Source of the DNA: Bombilactobacillus mellis | GTDB lineage: Bacteria; Bacillota; Bacilli; Lactobacillales; Lactobacillaceae | DNA: 52,348 nt | Direction of reading: 5' to 3' | Assembly: GCF_000967245.1 (NCBI RefSeq) | Contig: NZ_KQ033881.1 | Location: 1 to 52,348, forward strand | In this document: positions 26,720 through 34,443 of the stretch, one piece after another | Numbering within the stretch: position 1 is the first letter of the stretch | Layout: the number at the start of each line of letters is the position of its first letter | Program-made: the position numbers and the translations under genes | Notes under the pieces: generated by a model | What the model saw: only the letters and a program-made list of their open reading frames with translations | What the model was told of the DNA's origin: nothing | The model's database searches: none

Positions 26720-27457
26720 TCAACTTAATCGTAAATAATTGATTGTTATAGTCTTTTTAATAATTACAAATAAAATAAGGCTTAAAGTAGTGAGCAGAAT
26801 ATTGATTAAACAGGCGGGCATCGAGTATTGGAAACTGGAACTGACGATTTGAATTTGTAAAATATTTAAATATATAGGATAAGCTTGAGCATTACCACTA
26901 AAACCAATAATCCAGTTGGAGATTTGTGTATTCACAGATAGTTTAAATAGGTAAATACTAAGCCCAATAAAAAGCATGTTAATTAGTAAACATACTAGGA
27001 TACCAATTTTAGGTGATCTAATATTTTTAATTATTAAAAGGGAAAGATTGAACATTGTCAAAAAAGAAATTACTGAAATTATTTTTTGATAGCCAAAGAA
27101 TTGAAAATTATGCAACAAGTTCTCTTTATCAATAAGATTAATTGCTAAAAATCCTAAGAAGGAATAGCACCAGAGAACAATGCCAGACATTAAACTTTTA
27201 ATAAATAGTAACAGCTCATTGGAATAGGGCAACAGATGCAGTAAGTCATCTTCACCAAGATAATAGAATTTGAAATTATCAAAAGCCACAGCGAGTGTCA
27301 AGATCGTAGTGGAGACGGCAAACCACATAATATGTATTAGCTTCAAGTGTTCGAAATTAAAATTAGCTGCAATTATTAGTAAAATAAGTTCTATAAAAAA
27401 TGGTATGGCTACCGCAAATAGTAATTTTTTACTCATATTGTAAATTAAACGAGTCAT
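26720..27457 (-). CDS. ABC transporter permease of a PadR-controlled operon
   Basis: A 245-residue hydrophobic protein with about six predicted helices (LLFAVAIPFFIELILLIIAA at the N-terminus, LINILLTTLSLILFVII at the C-terminus). Its start lies inside the 3' end of the preceding ATPase gene, a 29-bp overlap, with GGAGG nine bases upstream of ATG 27457. This coupling shows it is the membrane partner of that ATPase. The substrate is unknown. It is the last gene of the operon that starts at 28963. Confidence 0.8.
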   Translation of the reverse strand: MTRLIYNMSKKLLFAVAIPFFIELILLIIAANFNFEHLKLIHIMWFAVSTTILTLAVAFDNFKFYYLGEDDLLHLLPYSNELLLFIKSLMSGIVLWCYSFLGFLAINLIDKENLLHNFQFFGYQKIISVISFLTMFNLSLLIIKNIRSPKIGILVCLLINMLFIGLSIYLFKLSVNTQISNWIIGFSGNAQAYPIYLNILQIQIVSSSFQYSMPACLINILLTTLSLILFVIIKKTITINYLRLS

Positions 27458-28118
27458 TGGCTACGACCTCCTTGAAAATTTTCTCTAGGGGTTTCTGTTT
27501 CTTTTTGACTAAATAGTCAACGGAATTTTCTAACAAAATTTTTCCTTGATTAATAATAATGACCGAATTAAAAATATAGTCGATATCCTGAATTAAATGG
27601 GTACTAATAATAATATTGCTGGATTGATTTTGATTATTAACAATTAGTTTGATCAGGTAATCTCTGGTTAAGGGATCAACAGACGCTAAAGGTTCATCAA
27701 AGATATATAAGGGAGTATTTCTAGATAAGGTCAGGGCAATATGAATTTGTTCCTGCATCCCCTTAGAACCCTTGCCAACTTTCATTTTTAAAGCGATATG
27801 AAGTTTTTTCATTATCTTTAGTGCTTTTGCTCTATCAAAATCAACATACACGCTGGAAAATAGATTGATAGCCTCGATAACAGTCATATTGGCATATAAA
27901 AAAGAACGATCAGGACAATAAGCGATATTCTTTTGATCGATATTCAATTGACCCGTGTATTTATTAATATTACCAACTAGTAGATTAATTAAAGTAGTTT
28001 TGCCAGCGCCATTAGGACCTAATAACCCAATTATTTGGCCTTGATCTTTTATAGATAAATCTACGGAATTTAAGGCTGTTTTGGAGCCATATTTAACAGT
28101 TATATTTTTTAAATACAT
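27429..28118 (-). CDS. ABC transporter ATP-binding protein of a PadR-controlled operon
   Basis: A 229-residue ATPase. Walker A is GPNGAGKTTLINLL near residue 35, Walker B is LYIFDEPLASVDP and the switch is in IIISTHLIQDI. The signature is degenerate: KGSKGMQEQIHIA replaces LSGGQ, as in YtrB-like ATPases. The overlap with the permease gene and the small gap to the DUF1700 gene show a compact operon. The family often answers cell-envelope antibiotics; that role is inferred. Confidence 0.85.
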   Translation of the reverse strand: MYLKNITVKYGSKTALNSVDLSIKDQGQIIGLLGPNGAGKTTLINLLVGNINKYTGQLNIDQKNIAYCPDRSFLYANMTVIEAINLFSSVYVDFDRAKALKIMKKLHIALKMKVGKGSKGMQEQIHIALTLSRNTPLYIFDEPLASVDPLTRDYLIKLIVNNQNQSSNIIISTHLIQDIDYIFNSVIIINQGKILLENSVDYLVKKKQKPLEKIFKEVVANDSFNLQYE

Positions 28119-28119
28119 A

Positions 28120-28653
28120 TTATTGATCCGCCGCTTCCATTTTTTTAATTAAATAGTTGTTAAAAATACGTTGACCAAAAACTTCCATTTTTTTGGTAAG
28201 TTTATAGGCAAAAATAGCAATCACCATAAAGGCAAGAGAAATCAGCAATTGCAGTCCAAAACCGCCTTCACTTTGAAATCCCAGTAATGTTCCGATCAAT
28301 AAAATTATCGGAGAAAAGGCAAAAATTAATTCAAAAAACATTAAACAAAAAATTACTAGCATTGATAACCAATACAATAAAAAAGGCAAAAGAATAAGCG
28401 GGTGAAATAACAAAAAGCTAAAACTTACCCGAACCTGCTTAACTTCGGGGATCTCTTTTTGTTCTGAAATTAATTGGTGAGCTAGATTTTCCGGACTACC
28501 CAGGTGTTTAATAATATCGGCTTCAGTTTCATTATTTTCGCTTCCTTCAGCGAAATATTCTTCGTAATCTCTAATTACGGCATTAACTTTAGTGGCGGAC
28601 ATTCCGAAGGCAAAAAGATATTTTTTGAGTAGCATTAAATAGTCACTTTTCAT
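28120..28653 (-). CDS. DUF1700/HAAS-domain membrane protein
   Basis: A 177-residue protein. Residues 1-65 form the cytoplasmic HAAS/DUF1700-like domain (DYEEYFAEGSENNETEADII followed by HLGSPENLA), and the C-terminal half has three to four membrane helices (HPLILLPFLLYWLSMLVIFC). Such proteins are typically encoded with PadR regulators and are thought to act as membrane partners in envelope-stress circuits. Its start overlaps the end of the padR gene by 11 bases. Confidence 0.85.
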   Translation of the reverse strand: MKSDYLMLLKKYLFAFGMSATKVNAVIRDYEEYFAEGSENNETEADIIKHLGSPENLAHQLISEQKEIPEVKQVRVSFSFLLFHPLILLPFLLYWLSMLVIFCLMFFELIFAFSPIILLIGTLLGFQSEGGFGLQLLISLAFMVIAIFAYKLTKKMEVFGQRIFNNYLIKKMEAADQ

Positions 28654-28963
28654 TGAAGTTCTCCTTTATATTATTTTGTACTGCTTGATTAATTTTTTTC
28701 CATTGTTCTAATAAGGCTGTTAAATAATCCTCGCCACTGTCTAAAAGGTGATAATTTTTACGAATTCTTTTTCCATGGGGAATATCATAAGTGCTTACTA
28801 GATTTTTTTTTTCTAATCTTTTTAAAACTGGATAAACTGCACCTTCAGTGACACCTAAGGATTCTGCAGCTTTTTTAGATAAGATATACGCATAATTATC
28901 ACTTTTTTGTAATTGCAGCAATAGGATCATTTCCAATATGCCTTTATTTAATTGTGGATTCAT
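28643..28963 (-). CDS. PadR-family transcriptional regulator
   Basis: A 106-residue winged-helix regulator with the PadR core: LEMILLLQLQKSDNYAYILS, SLGVTEGAVYPVLKRLEKK (recognition helix) and the wing YDIPHGKRIRKNYHL. ATG 28963 gives the usual family length, and AAGGTGATC lies upstream; a longer reading from 28990 adds nine basic residues. It heads an operon with a DUF1700 protein and an ABC transporter, and PadR proteins normally repress their own operon. The double palindrome at 29028-29070 is the likely operator. Confidence 0.9.
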   Translation of the reverse strand: MNPQLNKGILEMILLLQLQKSDNYAYILSKKAAESLGVTEGAVYPVLKRLEKKNLVSTYDIPHGKRIRKNYHLLDSGEDYLTALLEQWKKINQAVQNNIKENFNEK

Positions 28964-28990
28964 TCTTCTTTGATCACCTTTTTTATTCAC

Positions 28991-29446
28991 TTGAAAAGCA
29001 ATTTAAATTTCTCTAGAGTTATTTTACAATAAATACTATTCAAAGAATAGTATTTATTAAATATTCTTTGGAAAAGTCAAAATAATCTGTCCAATAATTA
29101 TAATATTCGAATGAAAAACATGACACTGGCTTGATTATTACTCTTTGTTGCCAGGATAAAAAATTGGGGCGGCCATAATTTTTTGTTTAACTTTACAAGC
29201 AGAGCGCTAAAATTTTAGTATGAAGCGAATTATAATAAATAATTACTAATTAAATTATGAGATAAGGTAGAAAGGCTGAGCATGAGAGCCATTTCAATGA
29301 ATATTAAAAAGACTATCACGATGTTTGATCTGAGTTTAGATACATTCCCATATGGTGTCTGATTGGAATACTCAGGATAATGCGGGTCATGTAATAACTA
29401 TGAAGTCGTATGTATCAGCCAATGTGACTACAGTTCGATTACAATC
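28991..29446. other. Intergenic region with operator and gene fragments
   Basis: The left part holds the PadR operator. From 29293 a fragment encodes MNIKKTITMFDLSLDTF, matching the N-terminus of the MerR protein at 31464, then stops. From 29352 another fragment encodes SDWNTQDNAGHVIT, matching the secreted protein at 23631. The IS200/IS605 element begins at about 29447. The segment is a patchwork of truncated genes. Confidence 0.6.
29028..29070. promoter_or_regulatory. Interlocked perfect inverted repeats, likely PadR operator
   Basis: AATAAATACTATTC (29028-29041) and GAATAGTATTTATT (29045-29058) are perfect 14-bp arms around AAA. CAAAGAATA (29041-29049) and TATTCTTTG (29062-29070) form a second perfect repeat overlapping the first. 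On the minus strand TTGACT lies 18 bp further upstream of the gene-proximal palindrome. The site is about 65 bp before padR. Confidence 0.75.
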
Positions 29447-29605
29447 GTCAACCACTCCCGACTAAAGTCAGAAGCTTGTGAGAATCGCCCCTAACGGGGT
29501 AACGACCACAATTTGCTTAGATACAGCAATTGCCTGCTAGCAGGTCTTACATGCTAATTACCAAAGCCTTGAGAGTCCGCAGGTTGCCAGACGGACTATT
29601 GGTAT
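29447..29605 (-). ncRNA. Probable omega-RNA and right end of the IS200/IS605 element
   Basis: The segment between the tnpB 3' end and the inferred right end is rich in stem-loops: AGTCCG with CGGACT, CCTGC with GCAGG, CCCC with GGGG, and a terminal CTGACT/AGTCGG hairpin. TnpB nucleases use an RNA transcribed from exactly this place, with the guide taken from the flanking DNA. The boundary at 29447 (GTTGAC on the minus strand) is my estimate. Confidence 0.55.
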
Positions 29606-30877
29606 TTATTTTGTGGCAAGCTTTTCTAATCCTTTATCAAGGATATTATTAGCTGCATTCCAATCACGAATGTGCTGGGTACCACATTGCGGACATGTCC
29701 ATTTACGATCACTCAGTGTTAGTTTCTCTGTATTGTCAGTACCCATCACAAAACCACAATCATGACATGTTTGTGTGGTATTTCGGGGGTTAATCGTAAT
29801 AAACTTCCGGTCATACAAAGCGGCTTTATAACTCAGCATTCTTAACAGTGTCCGCCATCCTACATCCGCAATACTCATTGCCAGTGCATGATTTCGTAGC
29901 ATATTCTTACTCTGTAACTCTTCTGCAACAACCAAATCGTGGTTCTTGATCAGTATTGTTGAGACGAGATGGAGAAAGTTATTGCGACGATTAGCCACCT
30001 TGCGGTGAATAGCGGCCACCACTGCCCGTTGTTTTTGATAATTCTTGGAATCTCGTAAAGGTCGCTGTTCTTTTTTCGCCCGCAACGCCCGTCTGGACAG
30101 CTTACGCTGCGCCCGAGCCAATTTACTCTGAATTGAGCGATAGTATCGCGGGTTGGCCACGACATTACCATTAGAATCAGTCAAAAAGTTATCGGTATTT
30201 AGATCGATACCAACAGGATTGGATTCTTTACTGTTTGTCACCGTTACAAATGGTTGTTCAGAAGCCAGTTGCATTGAGACATAGTATCTGCCAGTGGCGT
30301 CCATTGAGATAGTAGTCGTGCCAATGCGAATATTTTCTCTACAGACAAACAACTTGGCTGGCATACCTTTGAAGCGTAGCATTCCCAATTTAGGGAGTCG
30401 TATATGTTTTCGGTCTAATAAACGGACACTACCATTTAACATATTTTTCACCGGCAATTTACTATCGTACTGGCAGGATGTTTGATACTTTTGTTCAGAT
30501 CGCCTTTTGTGGAACACTGGTGTGCCTGACCGATGAACCTGACGAAAAAGCTTCCAAGCATAACGATAGTTTTTGATGGCATTAGCTTTCATTAAGCTGT
30601 CAAGGTCAGGATCATTAAGCCAGCCATGAATATTGGAGATGCCAGTTGCGGGATTCTTGAGCCGTTGTTCCAATGTCTGGATACGTTGCTTAACAAGCAT
30701 GATTGGAATTTTTACTTGACGCAACATAAATAATTCCCGCTTCAGACCGTTCATTTCATTGTAGATAAAGCGACTGGCGTCACTATTACGCTTGATTAAG
30801 CGTTTCTGCTCAGTAGACGGAAAGATACGAACCTTAACACCATAATGATAGGGTAATTGAGCCATTGTTTTGTGCAT
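29606..30877 (-). CDS. tnpB: RNA-guided nuclease TnpB of an IS200/IS605 element
   Basis: A 423-residue TnpB, the ancestor-type of Cas12 nucleases. The RuvC-like site is intact: D225 in PVGIDLNTDN, E319 in LVVAEELQSKNM and D405 in HIRDWNAANNI. The zinc ribbon has C371, C374, C395 and C398 (TCHDCG and CPQCG). The N-terminal helix-turn-helix and wedge regions are present. AGGAGGTGA lies seven bases before ATG 30877. With its omega-RNA it would cut the empty donor site and promote retention of the element. Confidence 0.95.
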   Translation of the reverse strand: MHKTMAQLPYHYGVKVRIFPSTEQKRLIKRNSDASRFIYNEMNGLKRELFMLRQVKIPIMLVKQRIQTLEQRLKNPATGISNIHGWLNDPDLDSLMKANAIKNYRYAWKLFRQVHRSGTPVFHKRRSEQKYQTSCQYDSKLPVKNMLNGSVRLLDRKHIRLPKLGMLRFKGMPAKLFVCRENIRIGTTTISMDATGRYYVSMQLASEQPFVTVTNSKESNPVGIDLNTDNFLTDSNGNVVANPRYYRSIQSKLARAQRKLSRRALRAKKEQRPLRDSKNYQKQRAVVAAIHRKVANRRNNFLHLVSTILIKNHDLVVAEELQSKNMLRNHALAMSIADVGWRTLLRMLSYKAALYDRKFITINPRNTTQTCHDCGFVMGTDNTEKLTLSDRKWTCPQCGTQHIRDWNAANNILDKGLEKLATK

Positions 30878-30977
30878 GCGAGTTCACCTCCTTGCTTGTG
30901 ATATACTAATTATATCACATGAGTTTCTATATATTCGGTACAATTCTAAGCGTAAAAGGGGGTATAAGGAGAAACGT

Positions 30978-31418
30978 ATGAGTGACAAAAAGCAACGTTT
31001 AGACGACGCCATCTATGAACGTAACTATGTTTATAATTTCCATTTTCATCTGATTTGGGTCACAAAATATCGGAACGCGGCCTTCACCACACCACAATTA
31101 GTATCAGACATGAAAACGATTCTTCACCGTATCGCTGAACTAAATGAGGTCACAATCGAACAAATGGAGGTAATGCCTGATCATGTTCATATGCTGATTA
31201 GTTTTAAGCCAAAGTATGCACCTACAAATATTGTGAAGGCCTTTAAGGGTGGTTCTGCCAGAATGTTTTTTGAGAAGCACCCGGAAATCAAACAACAGAA
31301 ATTTTGGGGTGGGCACCTTTGGTCGCCCAGTTACTACATGAGTACACTTGGAAACATGAGTAAAGAAGTCGTAGAAAAGTACATCAATAATCAAAGAAAA
31401 AATGCCTCACGGCATTAA
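30978..31418 (+). CDS. tnpA: Y1 single-strand transposase TnpA of an IS200/IS605 element
   Basis: A 146-residue HUH transposase. The metal-binding pair is in MPDHVHMLISF (H69, H71) and the nucleophilic tyrosine in EKYINNQ (Y135). It acts as a dimer on single-stranded element ends folded into hairpins. AAGGAG lies nine bases before ATG 30978; a longer upstream reading has no ribosome site and is unlike the family. It is divergent from tnpB with a 100-bp gap that contains both promoters. Confidence 0.95.
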   Translation: MSDKKQRLDDAIYERNYVYNFHFHLIWVTKYRNAAFTTPQLVSDMKTILHRIAELNEVTIEQMEVMPDHVHMLISFKPKYAPTNIVKAFKGGSARMFFEKHPEIKQQKFWGGHLWSPSYYMSTLGNMSKEVVEKYINNQRKNASRH

Positions 31419-31463
31419 CTATTAGGCATTCATCTGCCTGATTAAAATCAGGAGATTTCTGCT

Positions 31464-31880
31464 TTGCTTTTTATTAAAAAAGCGGCTGCGATGTTTGATT
31501 TAAGTGTGGATACACTGCGCTATTATGAACGTGTAGGTGCAATTCCTCCTGTTCAGCGTAATAAGAGTGGTTATCGGGATTATACTACGAAGGATCTTAA
31601 TTGGATTTATCTAGTAAAAAACTTGCGCAATGCGGGATTATCAATTAAATCTTTGATTGAGTTTGCGCATTGGTCCCAGTTACGGGAAAGTCAAAATGTT
31701 GAAATAGCCCAGAAACAAATTTTGTCTAAGCAATTAAAAGAAATTGAGCAAAAGATAGTAAAAATGCAGAAGGCCAGAGACTTACTCCTTTATAAAATCA
31801 AAACTTATGATGAACATCTTGCTAAATTCAAAACCGGAGCATCTGATAAAGTAGAAAAATTATGGGAACGAGAACATTAA
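31464..31880 (+). CDS. MerR-family regulator with its start altered by the IS insertion
   Basis: A 138-residue MerR protein: N-terminal winged helix (MFDLSVDTLRYYERVGAIPP), then a long dimerisation coiled coil (about 75-125). There are no cysteines of the metal-sensing type. Homologues normally begin with M-N-I-K-K; here IKK is preceded by L-L-F and no ATG, and the IS end directly abuts. A TTG at 31464 has AGGAGA eight bases upstream, supplied by the IS hairpin arm, so translation may persist. It probably controls the aldo/keto reductase downstream through the promoter at 31891. Confidence 0.8.
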   Translation: MLFIKKAAAMFDLSVDTLRYYERVGAIPPVQRNKSGYRDYTTKDLNWIYLVKNLRNAGLSIKSLIEFAHWSQLRESQNVEIAQKQILSKQLKEIEQKIVKMQKARDLLLYKIKTYDEHLAKFKTGASDKVEKLWEREH

Positions 31881-31890
31881 ACCTTTTTGC

Positions 31891-31921
31891 TTGCTCTGGA
31901 CTGAACTTCAAGGTTTAGGAT
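31891..31921 (+). promoter_or_regulatory. MerR-type promoter with a 19-bp spacer ahead of the aldo/keto reductase
   Basis: TTGCTC (31891-31896) and TAGGAT (31916-31921) are separated by 19 bp containing the imperfect dyad TGGACTGAACTTCA. Spacers of 19 bp with a central dyad are the hallmark of promoters activated by MerR proteins through DNA distortion. Confidence 0.7.
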
Positions 31922-31955
31922 AAAACTGTTAAAGAAATTAATAGGAGGAAATTAT

Positions 31956-32822
31956 ATGCAAACTATCCAATTGAATAATGGTGTCAAAATGCCGCAATTA
32001 GGATTTGGTGTTTACCAAATTCCACCGGAAGAAACCTCTGAAGCTGTTTATCAAGCTATTAAAATAGGCTACCGTCTGATCGATACGGCTGCAATTTATG
32101 GTAATGAAAAAGAAACCGGGATGGGAATTAAACGCGCTTTGGATGAAGGCCTTGTAACTCGAGAAGAATTATTTGTTACTTCAAAATTATTTATTTTGCA
32201 AGCCCCCGAGGACAAGGCCGCGGTCACAATTGAGCATTCTTTGAAGGTGATGAATTTAGATTATCTAGATCTTTATTTGATTCATCAGCCCTATGGAGAT
32301 ATTTATGGTGCTTGGCGGGCTTTAGTTGCTGCCCAAAAGGCAGGTAAAGTACGGGCAATTGGAGTGTCTAATTTTAAAGCTGCGAAAATGATTGAGTTTG
32401 TAAGGATAAATGATGTTAAACCTCAAATCAATCAAATTGAAGTGAATCCGTGGAATCAAAGAATTGCAGATCAGAAGTGGCATGACAAATACGGGGTTCA
32501 AATTGAGGCCTGGGCTCCCTTTGCTGAAGGACGGCAAGATCTATTTACCAACCAAATATTAGCAGAGATTGGCCAGCAATATGGCAAAACTGTCGGACAA
32601 GTGGTTTTGCGCTGGCTCATGCAAAGAAAGATTATTGCTTTAGCAAAATCCACCCATCCCCAGCGAATGGCAGAAAATCTGGATATTTTTGATTTTGCAC
32701 TTTCCCAGTCCGACATGGCAAAAATAGCGACTTTAGATAAAAAAGAATCTGCGTTCTTTGATCATGATGATCCGCAACAAGTGGAGTGGTTTATGCAGCG
32801 GATGGTGGATACAGAAAAATAA
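31956..32822 (+). CDS. Aldo/keto reductase
   Basis: A 288-residue NADPH-dependent reductase of the AKR5 (2,5-diketo-gluconate reductase-like) type. The catalytic tetrad is visible: D43 and Y48 in LIDTAAIYGNE, K77 in FVTSKLFI, and H110 in LYLIHQPYG. The NADP-binding region ALAKSTHPQRMAENL lies near the C-terminus. AGGAGG precedes the ATG. Enzymes of this type reduce small aldehydes such as methylglyoxal, and a MerR-type promoter lies directly upstream, which suggests aldehyde or electrophile induction. Confidence 0.92.
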   Translation: MQTIQLNNGVKMPQLGFGVYQIPPEETSEAVYQAIKIGYRLIDTAAIYGNEKETGMGIKRALDEGLVTREELFVTSKLFILQAPEDKAAVTIEHSLKVMNLDYLDLYLIHQPYGDIYGAWRALVAAQKAGKVRAIGVSNFKAAKMIEFVRINDVKPQINQIEVNPWNQRIADQKWHDKYGVQIEAWAPFAEGRQDLFTNQILAEIGQQYGKTVGQVVLRWLMQRKIIALAKSTHPQRMAENLDIFDFALSQSDMAKIATLDKKESAFFDHDDPQQVEWFMQRMVDTEK

Positions 32823-33259
32823 GGTTCAGGATGAATCTTTAAGAGTTTTAATCAAAGCTCTGCAACTGCTGTAAAATGGAGCATGCTCTAAATTTTTCTA
32901 TATTCAGGAAAATATTGGGAATTTATTATCATTTAGATAGATTGATTGTCACATGTTATTTATATGATGTGCAGCTGAAGAACTCTCGACAGATAAGCTT
33001 TAGAAGTCTAATGTATATGCAGGATTCAGATTAATAATTAGAAAGGCTATCCGGTCAAACAAACAATACTCTTTGGCGGTAGTTATATCATTTTTTATAT
33101 TTAATCTAATAAAAGTAGCATCGATTAGAGATACTAGTAATAATATTTATTATGTACTAATTTTTTAGATGATAATGTTTTATCACGATAAAAAGTAAAT
33201 TTGCACTTTGAGCAATTAGGGAAGGTTTCTGCCAAGAGTAAAGATAAAACAATCTTAAA
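32823..33259. other. Intergenic region without recognisable features
   Basis: These 437 AT-rich bp contain no ORF longer than about 25 codons and no clear promoter or terminator. They probably include decayed sequence of the dehydrogenase whose C-terminus survives downstream. Confidence 0.5.
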
Positions 33260-33271
33260 TCAACTATTATT

Positions 33272-33466
33272 TTGCACGATGCTGTAGCTACAGAATTGTA
33301 TAAGACTATTACTGATCCTCAAACAGCAAAAGCTGTCCACGAACAGCAGCTGGCTGAAGGTTTAACAACTACTGATATTGCGCAAGTAGTAGCTTTTGCT
33401 ATTGATACACCTGCTAGAATTGGGGTTAGCGATATGGTTATTCGGCCCATTCATCAGGATATTTAA
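33272..33466 (+). pseudogene. C-terminal remnant of a short-chain dehydrogenase/reductase
   Basis: About 64 residues remain: TELYKTITDPQTAKAVHEQQ, then GLTTTDIAQVVAFAIDTPAR and SDMVIRPIHQ. This is the C-terminal end of an SDR protein (NADP-dependent, of the YdfG-like group in lactobacilli). The nucleotide-binding domain and the catalytic Tyr-x-x-x-Lys are absent. The only start would be a TTG without a ribosome site. Confidence 0.7.
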
Positions 33467-33534
33467 GCTAAGAGATAAAATGAGTTCAAGTTTAACTATT
33501 TAATTTTGAAAATATTATCAATCTAGAATTCGCA

Positions 33535-33564
33535 AACTGTCTCAAATTAGGGACAGTTATTTTT
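33535..33564 (+). terminator. Rho-independent terminator after the SDR remnant
   Basis: AACTGTC (33535-33541) pairs with GACAGTT (33552-33558), followed by a T run. It outlived the gene it served. Confidence 0.75.
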
Positions 33565-33930
33565 GGTTTATAAATCAATTGAATTTCACAATCGTAAAAT
33601 TAGTTTTAGTTTAAATTATTCAATTAATATTCAAAAAGAGAACATTCAAAAAGTTGATCCCCTTGTGCTGACTGCTAAATTACGTACCCCAAATAATAAG
33701 CATTCCTAGTAATATTGAGATAATCATATAAAAATATGATCCAATAGAAGTAAACATTGTTTCTGCCTGATTGTAGTTAGATAAGTATTTATTTTGGAAT
33801 TAGATTACGGATTGCTATTTATTTCTCATTAAAGAATCAGCCGATAAATTATAGTTTCTCAGCTGCTATAAAAATTAATCGTTGACTAAGTTTATTTTTA
33901 AGCAGCTTTTTATTGCTTTTAAGCAAATAG

Positions 33931-33942
33931 GTAGTAAACTAC
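33931..33942. promoter_or_regulatory. MarR operator, copy 1
   Basis: GTAGTAAACTAC, two perfect 5-bp arms around AA, lies 18 bp before the marR start. The same 12 bases plus ATT recur at 34415, just before the MFS gene. Confidence 0.75.
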
Positions 33943-33959
33943 ATTTTGAGGTGTTAAAT

Positions 33960-34418
33960 ATGCAAAATAATAAAATTAACAGTTTAGGTCCTTTAATTAA
34001 AGTGGCTAATAACTTAATAGAAAAAGAATTGAATAATAACATGAGACAGTTGTTTACGGAATTTAATTTAACTGGTCCCCAAGTTGCCTTATTAACTTAT
34101 CTTTATGAGGCACAAAGTCGAACTGTTTCTCAAAAAGAATTAGAAACAGTTTTTGTAATTAGCCATCCAACCATTCGTAGTATTGTAAAACGCTTAGAAC
34201 AAAGACAATTAATTAATATTTCTACTTTAAAAAGTGATCGCCGGCAAACGATTCTTTCCTTATCGGCTTCTGGTTCAACTTTAATCAAAAATAATATCAG
34301 CAAAATTTATCAAGTTATGAATCACATCAATCAAAAAATAACTCAAGATATTACTCCTAATGAACAGCAACAATTAATTATATTAGTGCAAAAAATAGTT
34401 CACAATTTTACTAAGTAG
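33960..34418 (+). CDS. MarR-family transcriptional regulator
   Basis: A 152-residue winged-helix regulator: QLFTEFNLTGPQVALLTYLY, recognition helix in VISHPTIRSIVKRLEQRQLI, and wing LKSDRRQTILSLSASG. GAGGTG precedes ATG 33960; a longer reading from 33882 would cover the operator and lacks a ribosome site. The palindrome GTAGTAAACTAC lies both before this gene and at its 3' end before the MFS exporter gene. It therefore probably represses itself and the exporter, being released by a small-molecule substrate of the pump. Confidence 0.9.
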   Translation: MQNNKINSLGPLIKVANNLIEKELNNNMRQLFTEFNLTGPQVALLTYLYEAQSRTVSQKELETVFVISHPTIRSIVKRLEQRQLINISTLKSDRRQTILSLSASGSTLIKNNISKIYQVMNHINQKITQDITPNEQQQLIILVQKIVHNFTK

Positions 34419-34426
34419 TAAACTAC
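34415..34426. promoter_or_regulatory. MarR operator, copy 2
   Basis: An exact copy of GTAGTAAACTAC that overlaps the marR stop codon and lies 17 bp before the MFS start. It suggests an internal regulated promoter for the pump in addition to the marR promoter. Confidence 0.75.
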
Positions 34427-34443
34427 ATTAAAGAGGAAAAATC

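Larger units (their letters stand above)
29447..31462 (-). mobile_element. IS200/IS605-family insertion sequence
   Basis: A complete element of about 2 kb with divergent tnpB (minus) and tnpA (plus). Subterminal hairpins are visible at both ends: the right end near 29457-29499, and the left end with CCTGATT/AATCAGG at 31437-31452 and AATGCC/GGCATT at 31401-31416. As expected for this family there are no terminal inverted repeats or target duplication. Both proteins keep their catalytic residues, so it may be active. Ends are approximate. Confidence 0.85.
33467..33959. other. Intergenic region between the SDR remnant and marR
   Basis: These 493 bp contain a terminator (33535-33564) and the MarR operator (33931-33942). 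A minus-strand 38-codon frame (about 33797-33681) encodes a single hydrophobic helix (YMIISILLGMLIIWGT). It looks like the tail of a membrane protein and lacks a good start. Confidence 0.45.

Noticed and set aside
29447-31462. Target-site duplication around the IS element
   Set aside because: Elements of this family do not duplicate their target, and none is seen. The similar MerR-like fragments on both sides are diverged and come from different gene copies.
33681-33797. Minus-strand small hydrophobic peptide, possible type I toxin
   Set aside because: It has no good start or ribosome site, and the sequence reads like the last helix of a membrane protein. It is noted only in the intergenic entry.
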